Positions 16,035 through 23,741 of a stretch of 53,219 nt of DNA are shown one piece after another (the first letter of the stretch is position 1; each line of letters starts with the position of its first letter). The position numbers were made by a program, and so were the translations under genes. The notes beneath the pieces are model-generated. The model ran no database searches. It saw only the letters and a list, made by a program, of their open reading frames with translations, and had not been told where the DNA came from. Location: NCBI GenBank assembly GCA_031552825.1, contig JAVBMD010000029.1, positions 1-53,219 on the forward strand, in the 5' to 3' direction. This DNA is from WQXF01 sp031552825 (lineage in GTDB: Bacteria; Bacillota; Clostridia; Christensenellales; Aristaeellaceae).

Positions 16035-17562
16035 GCTTGCCACCTCCCGCCATCATCAGGCCGAGCGAATATTCGTCGGCGCCGTCGGCGCTGACTTCGC
16101 CGACGATGCTGCCCTCATAGATCACCGCGATGCGGTCGCTGACGTGCAGCACCTCGTCCAGTTCCAGCGACACCAGCAGCACGGCGCGCCCGGCGTCGCG
16201 GGCGGCGACCAAAGCCTGATGCACAAACTCGATCGCGCCGACGTCCAGCCCGCGCGTGGGCTGCACGGCGATGAGCAGCTCGGGATCGTTGTTGACGATG
16301 CGCGCGATGATGGCCTTCTGCTGATTGCCACCGGAGAGCTGCTTCGCGAGGCGCTGCGGCTCGGGCGGGCGCACATCAAACTCCTCCATAAGGTCCACGG
16401 CGTACTTGCCGATGGCGGCGCGGTTGAGCAGGCCGTTGCTCGTAAACGGCTTCTGATCGCGCTTTTCCAGAATCATATTTTCCGCGATGGTGAAGGGCAG
16501 CACCAGCCCGTGGCGCTGGCGATCCTGCGGAATGCAGCCGACACCGGCCTTGAGCAGCCCGGCGGGCGGCAGGTTGGTGACATCCTGCTCGCCGAGGAAT
16601 ACGCGGCCGCTGGTACACTTGCGCAGGCCGGTCAGCACCTCCACCAGTTCCGCTTGTCCGTTGCCGTCCACGCCCGCGATGCCTAGGATTTCCCCCTTGC
16701 GCACGCGCAGGCTTAGGTTTTTGACGGCGGGCAGCCCGCGCGCGTCTTTGACGAACAGGTTGCGTACCTCCAGGCAGGTGCCCTTGGGCTCCGCCGGTTT
16801 CTTTTCCACGATGAAGTTGACCTCGCGGCCCACCATCATGGTCGCCAGCTGCTGCTCGTCCACCTCGCTGACCTTCACGGTGCCGATTTTCACGCCGCGC
16901 CGGATTACCGTGCAATAGTCGGCGCACTTCTTGATCTCCGCCAGTTTGTGGGTGATGATGATGACCGTCTTGCCCTGCTCGGCGAGCTTATCGATGATGT
17001 CCATCAGCTCGTTGATCTCTTGCGGGGTCAATACGGCGGTAGGTTCGTCAAGGATCAGGATATCCGCGCCGCGATACAGCGCCTTAAGAATCTCCACGCG
17101 CTGCTGCATGCCCACGGTGATGTCCTGAATCTTGGCGTCGGGCTCCACCGTCAGGCCGTAGCGCCGCGAGATTTCCAGCACCTGCGCCCTTGCGGTTTTC
17201 ATGTCCAGCACGCCGCCGCGCCCCACGGTTTCCCTGCCCAGCATGATGTTCTGCACCACGGTAAAGGGCGGCACCAGCATGAAGTGCTGATGCACCATGC
17301 CGATACCGGCGCGAATGGCGTCGCTGGGGGAGGCGATGGTGATGGGCTTGCCGCCAATCTCGATGGTTCCGGCCTCGGCGCGCAGCAGGCCGTAGAGCAC
17401 GTTCATCAGCGTGGTCTTGCCCGCGCCGTTTTCGCCCAATAATGCGTGCACCTCGCCACGATGTACCGTCAGGTCGATGCGGTCATTGGCCAGCAGCGCG
17501 CCGAAGCGCTTGACAATGCCCTGCATCCGCACCACGATCTCACCCTCGCGCAGGTGGTTCAT
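16021..17562 (-). CDS. Nucleoside ABC transporter ATPase with two ATP-binding domains
   Basis: This 513-residue protein has two fused ABC domains, as in sugar-like and nucleoside (YufO/NupO) importers. Domain 1 is complete: Walker A GENGAGKTT (about 44) and Walker B ILILDEPTAVL. Domain 2 (from about 270) has a degenerate Walker A (GVDGNGQAE), a signature LSGGNQQK, and a Walker B with Gln in place of Glu (AVQPTRGLD), a usual feature of the family. The ATG at 17562 follows CAGGAGG by 7 bases. It powers uptake through the two downstream permeases. Confidence 0.93.
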   Translation of the reverse strand: MNHLREGEIVVRMQGIVKRFGALLANDRIDLTVHRGEVHALLGENGAGKTTLMNVLYGLLRAEAGTIEIGGKPITIASPSDAIRAGIGMVHQHFMLVPPFTVVQNIMLGRETVGRGGVLDMKTARAQVLEISRRYGLTVEPDAKIQDITVGMQQRVEILKALYRGADILILDEPTAVLTPQEINELMDIIDKLAEQGKTVIIITHKLAEIKKCADYCTVIRRGVKIGTVKVSEVDEQQLATMMVGREVNFIVEKKPAEPKGTCLEVRNLFVKDARGLPAVKNLSLRVRKGEILGIAGVDGNGQAELVEVLTGLRKCTSGRVFLGEQDVTNLPPAGLLKAGVGCIPQDRQRHGLVLPFTIAENMILEKRDQKPFTSNGLLNRAAIGKYAVDLMEEFDVRPPEPQRLAKQLSGGNQQKAIIARIVNNDPELLIAVQPTRGLDVGAIEFVHQALVAARDAGRAVLLVSLELDEVLHVSDRIAVIYEGSIVGEVSADGADEYSLGLMMAGGGKHVEV

Positions 17563-17666
17563 AGGCACTCCTCCTGTTTGCAAATTCATGCCGTTCCGGC
17601 AGCGGTTTTGTGAATATAGTTTGACATAACCGGCGCTATCTGGCAAGGTGTTTTTACATACAAAAA

Positions 17667-17692
17667 TCCTCCCCGCCGGAGGGCGGGGAGGA
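17667..17692 (-). terminator. Intra-operon terminator after the BMP gene
   Basis: An 11-bp GC stem (17667-17677 with 17682-17692), loop of four, is followed on the minus strand by five T. It sits between the binding-protein gene and the ATPase gene. Partial read-through would give more binding protein than membrane components, a common arrangement. Confidence 0.8.
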
Positions 17693-17712
17693 AAAGGGGC
17701 TGCGATAGGAGC

Positions 17713-18708
17713 TTACTTCTTGTAGCCCATTTCGGTGGCCTGCGCCTCGTCGCGCGGAATCTTGATCTCGCCAGCGAGGATCTTGCCCTTCAGCGCTTCG
17801 ACTTCAGCCAGCACTTCGGCGGGCACGTGGGTGGAGGTGGTGGCGGGGATGCCGACCATTCCGTTTTCCAAGTTGCCGACAAAGTTGCCGCCCTTGAAGG
17901 TGCCTTCCTTGGCCTGCTTGCACAGGTCGGCCACGGCTACGTCAAGGAACTTCATCGCGGAGGTCAGGATGTTGTCGGGCGCGAGGTGAGACTGATCGAC
18001 GTCCACGCCGATGGCCCACTTGCCCATTTCCTTGGCAGCTTCGATGCCGCCGACGCCCATGGTGCCGCCGCAGCAGAACACGATGTCAGCGCCGTCGTTG
18101 AACATCTGGGTGGCGATGGCTTTGCCCTTGGGTACATCGTTGAAGGACTCAGCATACTGCTGCACAATCTCGATGTCGGGGTTGGCGGTCTTGGCGCCAG
18201 CGTAGTAACCCCACTCGTAGGCCACAACAGCGGGAACCGCCATGCCGCCCAAGAAGCCGATCTTGTTGGTCTTGCTCATTTTGCCAGCGATGTAGCCAGC
18301 GAGGAAGCCCGGCTGCTCCTCTTGGAAGGTCAGGCCGACCAAGTTGGAGGGGGGATTCTCGTAGCCATAGTCGACGCACACGTAGTTGGTTTCAGGATGG
18401 GATTCCGCGGCGGCCATCGTCGCGTCGCCCAGCAGGAAGCCCACGCCGAAGATCAGGTTGTTGCCGTTGTCCAGCAGGGTCTCGAGGTTGGGGGCGTAGT
18501 CGGCCTCCTGCGTGGACTGTTGATAGGCGACCTTGATGCCCAAATCCTTCTCGGCCAGCTGCAGGCCTTCCCACACGTTCTGGTTAAAGGAGCGATCGTT
18601 CACGCCGCCGGTGTCGGTGACCATCGCCGCAGCGAAATCTTCGGCCAGAGAGAGTGCCGGAGTCAGAAGCAGCATCGCGCCGAGAACCAGAGCCAGTACC
18701 TTTTTCAT
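17713..18708 (-). CDS. BMP-family nucleoside-binding protein
   Basis: The 331-residue BMP (PnrA-like) substrate-binding protein has a signal peptide (about 1-22) and mature sequence starting near AEDFAAAMVTDTGGVNDRSF. This carries the family motif for the purine-nucleoside pocket. Further blocks are FGVGFLLGDA, GFLAGYIAG and FCCGGTMGVGG. It feeds the ABC importer encoded downstream. Unlike most Gram-positive members it has no lipobox Cys; the signal ends ALSLAED, so it is predicted to be released or held otherwise. The ATG at 18708 follows AGGAGG. Confidence 0.93.
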   Translation of the reverse strand: MKKVLALVLGAMLLLTPALSLAEDFAAAMVTDTGGVNDRSFNQNVWEGLQLAEKDLGIKVAYQQSTQEADYAPNLETLLDNGNNLIFGVGFLLGDATMAAAESHPETNYVCVDYGYENPPSNLVGLTFQEEQPGFLAGYIAGKMSKTNKIGFLGGMAVPAVVAYEWGYYAGAKTANPDIEIVQQYAESFNDVPKGKAIATQMFNDGADIVFCCGGTMGVGGIEAAKEMGKWAIGVDVDQSHLAPDNILTSAMKFLDVAVADLCKQAKEGTFKGGNFVGNLENGMVGIPATTSTHVPAEVLAEVEALKGKILAGEIKIPRDEAQATEMGYKK

Positions 18709-18753
18709 CGTACATTCCTCCTATAAATTTTCGTCGGTGTATACGGCAAGATT

Positions 18754-18782
18754 ATGTTACCTCGGCGCGTGTTGCTTGTCAA
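18754..18782 (-). promoter_or_regulatory. Promoter of the nucleoside-transporter operon
   Basis: On the minus strand TTGACA (complement of 18777-18782) and TAACAT (complement of 18754-18759) are exactly 17 bases apart. The transcript starts about 40 bases before the BMP start codon. No purine riboswitch fold fits into so short a leader. Confidence 0.8.
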
Positions 18783-18816
18783 TAGAAAGCGCCGCTGTCA
18801 ATACAAGACAACGGTT

Positions 18817-18845
18817 TTGACGCTGGCTGGCGGCGGTGCTATACT
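18817..18845 (+). promoter_or_regulatory. Promoter of the nitroreductase-tlyA-C39 operon
   Basis: TTGACG (18817-18822) and TATACT (18840-18845) are 17 bases apart and lie just before the nitroreductase start at 18884. It is divergent from the promoter of the BMP operon; the two -35 boxes are 34 bases apart. Confidence 0.75.
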
Positions 18846-18883
18846 ATCGCTATCGATGGAACCGAGCGAGGGGGGAACGCGGC

Positions 18884-19396
18884 ATGGCGATACTGCAAGC
18901 GATATTGGACCGGCGCAGCGTCCGCGCCTATCAGGCTGGGGCGGCGGTGGAGGAAGCGCAGGTGCGCGAGCTGCTGGAGGCGGCGATGCTCGCGCCTTCG
19001 GCCTGCAACGAGCGGCCGTGGGAATTTGTGGTAGTGCGCGATCGCGCTCGGCTGGAAGCGCTGATGAAAAAGCATCGGTTCGCGCGCATGCTGGGCACGG
19101 CGGCGTTGGCCATCGTGGTCTGCGCCGCGCCGGATCCTGGGAAGCCGGTGGCCTATCCATTCTTCCCGCAGGACTGCGGCGCGGCCACCGAGAACATTCT
19201 GTTGCAGGCTGCCTCGATGGGGCTGGGCACTTGCTGGTGCGGCGTGTATCCGCACGAGCCGCTGATCCTCGCGGCGCGCGCGGCGCTGGAGCTGCCGGAG
19301 CGGCTGATCCCCTTCAATATTATCGCGGTGGGGGTACCGGCGGAACGGCCGGAACGTCGCGGATTTTATGATGAAAGCAAGGTGCATGCGCGCTGA
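18884..19396 (+). CDS. Nitroreductase-family flavoprotein
   Basis: The 170-residue protein has the short nitroreductase fold. RRSVRAYQ near the N terminus binds FMN phosphate; APSACNERPWEF (about 35-46) and ENILLQAASMGLGTCW (about 103-118) complete the flavin site. It would use NAD(P)H to reduce nitro compounds, quinones or flavins; the real substrate is unknown. The ATG at 18884 follows GAGGGGGG. Its stop overlaps the presumed CTG start of tlyA (CTGA), so the two genes look coupled. Confidence 0.87.
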   Translation: MAILQAILDRRSVRAYQAGAAVEEAQVRELLEAAMLAPSACNERPWEFVVVRDRARLEALMKKHRFARMLGTAALAIVVCAAPDPGKPVAYPFFPQDCGAATENILLQAASMGLGTCWCGVYPHEPLILAARAALELPERLIPFNIIAVGVPAERPERRGFYDESKVHAR

Positions 19397-20235
19397 AGCA
19401 TTCCGCCAATAAATCGGTAAAAAAGCAGCGCGCGTGGGAGCGCCTCGTGGCCGAGGGCTGGGTGGAAACCCGCGCCGACGCCGAGCGCTGGGTGCTGCTG
19501 CGCAAGGTATACATCGGTGATGCGCCGGTGGCCAGCGCCGGGCAATTGGTGCCCGACGAACTTTCGCTGACGGTTCGGGGCATCGACGCGCGTTATATTA
19601 GCAAGGGCGGATACAAGCTCGAGGGCGCGCTGGATGCCTTCGGGCTTGACCTTGCTGGGCGCGTAGCCATCGATGCGGGCGCTTCCACCGGAGGGTTTAC
19701 CGATTGCCTCGTCAAGCACGGCTGCGCGCGGGTGTACGCTGTCGATGTCGGCTTTGGGCAGTTGCACGGCACGCTGCGCAACCACCCGGCGGTGGTCAAC
19801 CTAGAGCGCACCAACATCGGCGATGAAAAGCTGCTCGCGCTGGATCCGGCGCCGGATCTGGGCACGGTGGATTTGTCCTACCTATCGCTGCGCAAGGGGG
19901 TGCCGGCCTTCGCGGCGATTTTGCGGCGGCGGGGAGATTTGCTGTGCCTGGTGAAGCCGCTATTCGAGATCGAGGACGCCAAGGCGCGGCGCGAGGGCGT
20001 GATTCCCGACGAGGCCTACGCGCCGATGCTGCACGCGCTGTGCGAGGATCTTTCCGCCGAGGGCGCGGTGCGCGGCATCACCCATTCGCCGGTCACCGGC
20101 AACGGCGGCACGCTGGAGTTCTTTCTCTGGCTTGCGTTGGGCGGCACGGGCGGCGCGCTAAGTGAGGCCGAGCGCGCCCAGCGCATCCAATGCGCCGTGG
20201 AGGCCGGGCTGCGGCTGGAGCGCTACAAAAAATAA
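19393..20235 (+). CDS. tlyA: TlyA-type rRNA 2'-O-methyltransferase
   Basis: The protein couples an N-terminal S4 RNA-binding domain (about 17-60) to an FtsJ-like methyltransferase. DAGASTGGFTD (about 96) is the SAM motif; KGGYK, the Asp in DLSYLSL, LVKPLFE and TLEFF supply the K-D-K-E type site. TlyA methylates 16S and 23S rRNA cytidines. In frame upstream of the domain no ATG, GTG or TTG exists before a stop at 19372. The GTG at 19447 would delete the first S4 helix. A CTG at 19393, overlapping the nitroreductase stop as CTGA and preceded by AAGGTG, gives 280 residues, close to the usual 270-275. Confidence 0.88.
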   Translation: MKHSANKSVKKQRAWERLVAEGWVETRADAERWVLLRKVYIGDAPVASAGQLVPDELSLTVRGIDARYISKGGYKLEGALDAFGLDLAGRVAIDAGASTGGFTDCLVKHGCARVYAVDVGFGQLHGTLRNHPAVVNLERTNIGDEKLLALDPAPDLGTVDLSYLSLRKGVPAFAAILRRRGDLLCLVKPLFEIEDAKARREGVIPDEAYAPMLHALCEDLSAEGAVRGITHSPVTGNGGTLEFFLWLALGGTGGALSEAERAQRIQCAVEAGLRLERYKK

Positions 20236-20268
20236 GGTTGGCGCTGGCCTAGGAACGGGGTACGAAGG

Positions 20269-20892
20269 ATGTTCAAGAAAATCCTCCTCGGCGCCTGCGT
20301 GGCGGCGCTGGTGGTGGCGGGCGGCGTGGTGGGTTTCGGCGTACGTGCGCTGTATACGCGCCATGTCGGCGTAACGCTGCGCCCCAGCGAGGATATCGCG
20401 GTGCGCGAGGTGCGCTACTATCTGCAGAAGGATCCGGCGTGGGCGAAGGACACCATCGGGAGCTCGGCCAGCACCATGGGTCAGGCGGGCTGCCTGATCT
20501 CCTGCGTCGCCAGCGCGCTGGATGCGATGGGCATTCCGATGACGCCGCCGGAGCTCAACCGGCGGCTCACCGCCGTGGAAGGATTCGACGGCGACAGCCT
20601 GCTGTGGTACAAGGTGCATGAAGCCATCCCGTCGGTACGCCATGCCTACACCCGCGTGTTCACCAGCCAAACCATCCAGCGGGATTTGGCGCAGGGCTTT
20701 TTGCCGCTGGTCAATGTTCGGTACCGCGGCTTAGGCGGCACTCATTGGGTGATGGTCATCGGCGCGCAAAACGGTGATTTTCTGGTTTGCGATCCGCTCA
20801 ACGATGCGCGCGAGCCCCTGCCGTTGTCTGTTCACGGCAAGGTATTCGCTTATCGTGTAATGGTACCCGACGGCGCGGACACCGGGCGATAA
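20269..20892 (+). CDS. Membrane-anchored C39-like peptidase domain protein
   Basis: The 207-residue protein has one N-terminal membrane helix (about 5-27) and an outside papain-like C39_2 domain. The probable catalytic set is Cys in MGQAGCLIS (about 75), His in GTHWVMVIG (about 161) and Asp in VCDPLND. It may cleave peptides or bind peptidoglycan stems; no partner exporter is nearby. It is 33 bases downstream of tlyA and ends the operon, with a terminator right after. The start ATG at 20269 has only a weak ribosome site. Confidence 0.78.
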   Translation: MFKKILLGACVAALVVAGGVVGFGVRALYTRHVGVTLRPSEDIAVREVRYYLQKDPAWAKDTIGSSASTMGQAGCLISCVASALDAMGIPMTPPELNRRLTAVEGFDGDSLLWYKVHEAIPSVRHAYTRVFTSQTIQRDLAQGFLPLVNVRYRGLGGTHWVMVIGAQNGDFLVCDPLNDAREPLPLSVHGKVFAYRVMVPDGADTGR

Positions 20893-20912
20893 ATACCATC
20901 TTTTGCGCGTGC

Positions 20913-20945
20913 GCTTCTCCCGAATGCCGGGGGAAGCATTTTTTT
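20913..20945 (+). terminator. Intrinsic terminator after the C39-like gene
   Basis: A 10-bp stem (20913-20922 with 20928-20937, one G-U pair) with a 5-base loop is followed by A and seven T (20939-20945). It is immediately followed by the sigma-G-like promoter of the ger operon. Confidence 0.88.
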
Positions 20946-20974
20946 GCATGCTTTTTCTCCCAGCGGCCACAATA
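20946..20974 (+). promoter_or_regulatory. Sigma-G-like promoter of the gerABC operon
   Basis: GCATG (20946-20950) fits the forespore sigma-G -35 pattern gHATR. After 17 bases, CACAATA (20968-20974) matches the -10 pattern CATWHTA at six of seven places. No sigma-A promoter is visible between the terminator and gerA. GerA-type operons are sigma-G dependent in Bacillus, so position, spacing and gene content agree. Confidence 0.65.
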
Positions 20975-21030
20975 TCATCGAATGCGCCGTTTCGTGCCCA
21001 AGGGCAGAATGCGCCGGAAAGGATACGCAG

Positions 21031-22572
21031 ATGTATAACGCACAAGATCTTGCCGATATAACCAACGCGAAAATCGTCGCGTCGCTACAGGACAACCTAA
21101 CGCTGCTGCGCGAGGTGCTGCGCGCGCCGCGCAACAAGGACTGCATCGTCCGGGAGTTCCGCATCGGCGGGGAGCGGGCGGCGCTGGTCTATATCGACGG
21201 CCTGGCGAATCGCGAAACGCTGGAACGTCATGTGCTGGAGCCCTGCATGCGCATGGATAGAAGCGATCTGCCAGATAAATTGTCGGAGCGGATCGACTAC
21301 CTGAAGGAACGCGTAATCAGCATATATGATGTAAAATCCACCGAGGAAATAGACGAGTGCGTGCAGTCTGTGCTGTTCGGCAAGGCGCTGCTGCTGCTGG
21401 ACGGCTCCGATAGCGGCGTGCTGCTTGAGGCGCGCAGCGTGTTTCGGCGCGGCGTGGAAAAGGCGATCAATGAAACGGTGGTGCTCGGGCCGCAAGAGGG
21501 GTTTGTGGAGAACTTGCGCACCAATCTGGCGCTGCTGCGCTCCGGCATGCGCTCGCCCCGGCTGGTCACCGAAATGCTGAGCCTTGGTACCGGCATTCCG
21601 ACGAACTGCGCGGTCATGTACCTAGACGGCGTGGCCGAGGACAAGATCGTGCAGGAGGTGCTGCGCCGCATCCGTGGCGTGCAGATCGACCACGTCGCCG
21701 ACGCGGGGCAGCTGGAGCAGCTGATCGAGGATCACCCTTACGCCATATTGCCGCAGATATGTTCTACCGAGCGCCCGGATCGGGCGTGCTCCTTCCTGCT
21801 CGAGGGGCAGGTGCTGGTGCTCGTGGACGGATCGCCGCTGGCGCTGGCGATGCCGATCTCGATCCTGCATCTTTCGCATACCCCGGACGATACCTTCATG
21901 CGCTGGCAGGCCGGCACTTTTTTGCGGACCATCCGCTTGATCGGCATGTATGTCGGCGTTTGGCTGCCCGCCGTTTATATCGCGCTGGTGATCCATCATC
22001 AGCACGCCATTCCGACGGTGCTGCTTTCCTCGGTGTATGACGCGCAGGCGCGCATGCCGCTGCCGATCGCTATCGAGGCGCTGACGCTGCTAAGCGCGTT
22101 TCACCTGATTAACGAGGCGTCGGTGCGCGTGCCGGGCTCTATGGGTTCCTCGCTGGGCGTGGTCAGCGCGCTGATCCTCGGGCAGGCGGCGGTGACGGCG
22201 GATCTGGTTAGCCCGCTGATGTTAATCATGATCGCGGTGGCCGGTGTGGGCACCTTTGCCGTGCCGGATTATACGCTGAATACCTCCATCAAGGTGCGGC
22301 AAGTGGTCTTTCTGCTGGTATCCAACTACTTTGGTTTATATGGCGTGCTGCTGCTCTATCTGGTGTACAGCAACGAGCTGTGCATGATGACCTCAATGGG
22401 CGCGCCGTTTATGGCGCCGCTCGCGCCGCTGCGGCCGCACAACGCTGATTTGCGCGGTCGTATGCCGATCTGGATGCAGCGGAGCCGAGGCGCGTTTGTC
22501 AACCCGCGATTTGCGTGGCGCGCGCAAGGGCGCATCCGCGCTTGGGAACAAGAGAAGGGGGACAAGCTATGA
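21031..22572 (+). CDS. gerA: Spore germinant receptor subunit A (GerA family)
   Basis: The 513-residue protein has a large soluble N-terminal half (about 1-290). A membrane half follows with about five helices and the family blocks PIAIEALTLLSAF, NEASVRVPGSMGSSLG and VGTFAVPDYTLN. A basic tail follows. It forms, with GerB and GerC, the inner-membrane receptor that senses germinants such as amino acids or sugars and starts spore germination. The ATG at 21031 follows GGAAAGGA. Its last codons overlap gerB (ATGA). This is strong evidence that the organism can form endospores. Confidence 0.93.
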   Translation: MYNAQDLADITNAKIVASLQDNLTLLREVLRAPRNKDCIVREFRIGGERAALVYIDGLANRETLERHVLEPCMRMDRSDLPDKLSERIDYLKERVISIYDVKSTEEIDECVQSVLFGKALLLLDGSDSGVLLEARSVFRRGVEKAINETVVLGPQEGFVENLRTNLALLRSGMRSPRLVTEMLSLGTGIPTNCAVMYLDGVAEDKIVQEVLRRIRGVQIDHVADAGQLEQLIEDHPYAILPQICSTERPDRACSFLLEGQVLVLVDGSPLALAMPISILHLSHTPDDTFMRWQAGTFLRTIRLIGMYVGVWLPAVYIALVIHHQHAIPTVLLSSVYDAQARMPLPIAIEALTLLSAFHLINEASVRVPGSMGSSLGVVSALILGQAAVTADLVSPLMLIMIAVAGVGTFAVPDYTLNTSIKVRQVVFLLVSNYFGLYGVLLLYLVYSNELCMMTSMGAPFMAPLAPLRPHNADLRGRMPIWMQRSRGAFVNPRFAWRAQGRIRAWEQEKGDKL

Positions 22573-23741
22573 ACGCGAGCCCAAAGACCGCGCCTGGCAT
22601 TGCGCAGAAGCTGAACGCCGCCACCAACAAAGGCGTGGAGAATCCGGCGATGCAGCGCACGCAGGCGGGGCTGAGCGCGCACAAATGGCTGTGCGCGGGC
22701 ATCCTCTTTGTTCAGATGATGATCTACGCGAACTTGCGCCTGATCGACGGCGCTGGCCCGGCGGCTTGGTGGGCCTCACCGCTAAGCCTAGTAGGCGGCT
22801 TCGCGGTTTGGCTGCCCACGGCATATCTGAGCGGCTTGCGCCCGGAGGAGGGGCTGTGCGGTGCGCTGCGCTGGGGATTGGGCGCCTTCTTCGGCGGGGC
22901 GGTGTGCGCGCTATTGGGGCTCATGCTGCTCGTGGACACGATGATGTTTGTGTACGTGGTGGCGAATCTCTGCTCGTCTTATCTGTTGCAGGAGACCGAC
23001 CTGAGCTATATCGCCGTCATTACGGCGCTCGTGCTGATTAGCATGCTGCTGCGCGGCAACGCGATGTCCGCCAGCCATTCCCTGTATCGCCAGCGTTTCC
23101 GGCTGATGCTGGCCTTCGTCGCGCTGGCGGTTTTCTTTCTTACGGAAGCGAAGGTGGTCAATCTCTTTCCGCTCGGCGGCTTTGGCGTGCTAAGGAGCGC
23201 GGGCGAAGGGTTGATGGCGGGCAGCGCGCTTAGCTCTGTGTTTATATTGGGCTTTGTCGCTCCGCTGGCGCAGGGCAGCCCGCGCGCATCGGCCGGGGAT
23301 GGCACGAAAGTGCTGCTTTTCCTCTGCATGTTTTGCGAGATGATGCAGCTGACGGTGACGATGGCCAAGCCGTATGCCGCGGTGCTGTATAAACAGGATT
23401 GGGCGCTGCGCCTGATGGGCTCGGCCGATTACATTGGCCAGTGGGGGGTTCTGCGGATGCTCTTCGTGATCTCGCGGGTGGCGATCATCACGCTCGCCGC
23501 GCAGGGGGCGTTGGCCTATAGCGAGCACGCGCTGTCGAGCGCCCGCCTCGGGATCAAGCCGGTGTGGGTGAAGTGCGGGATGGGGGCGCTGCTGGTGGCG
23601 GCTGCGCTAAATGCCTCGCCGCATAGCGAAGCGCTGCTATTGCAATGGATGCCGTGGCGGCTGCCGGTAGTGATGCTTCCGCTTTGGCTGGCTTGCGGCG
23701 TCTGCGCGCTGCGAAAGAAGAAGGAGGCGGCGAACGCATGA
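22569..23741 (+). CDS. gerB: Spore germinant receptor subunit B (Spore_permease family)
   Basis: The 390-residue integral membrane protein with about ten helices is in the position of GerAB/Spore_permease. Its sequence is diverged, but length, hydropathy, and place between gerA and gerC identify it. A soluble stretch of about 45 residues precedes the first helix, which is longer than usual. In known receptors this APC-fold subunit binds the germinant. It overlaps gerA and gerC by four bases each (ATGA at both ends), so all three subunits are translationally coupled. Confidence 0.85.
   Translation: MNASPKTAPGIAQKLNAATNKGVENPAMQRTQAGLSAHKWLCAGILFVQMMIYANLRLIDGAGPAAWWASPLSLVGGFAVWLPTAYLSGLRPEEGLCGALRWGLGAFFGGAVCALLGLMLLVDTMMFVYVVANLCSSYLLQETDLSYIAVITALVLISMLLRGNAMSASHSLYRQRFRLMLAFVALAVFFLTEAKVVNLFPLGGFGVLRSAGEGLMAGSALSSVFILGFVAPLAQGSPRASAGDGTKVLLFLCMFCEMMQLTVTMAKPYAAVLYKQDWALRLMGSADYIGQWGVLRMLFVISRVAIITLAAQGALAYSEHALSSARLGIKPVWVKCGMGALLVAAALNASPHSEALLLQWMPWRLPVVMLPLWLACGVCALRKKKEAANA

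Noticed and set aside
18709..18760. Purine riboswitch before the nucleoside-transporter operon
   Set aside because: The leader between promoter and start codon is only about 40 bases, too short for the aptamer, and conserved loop sequences are absent.
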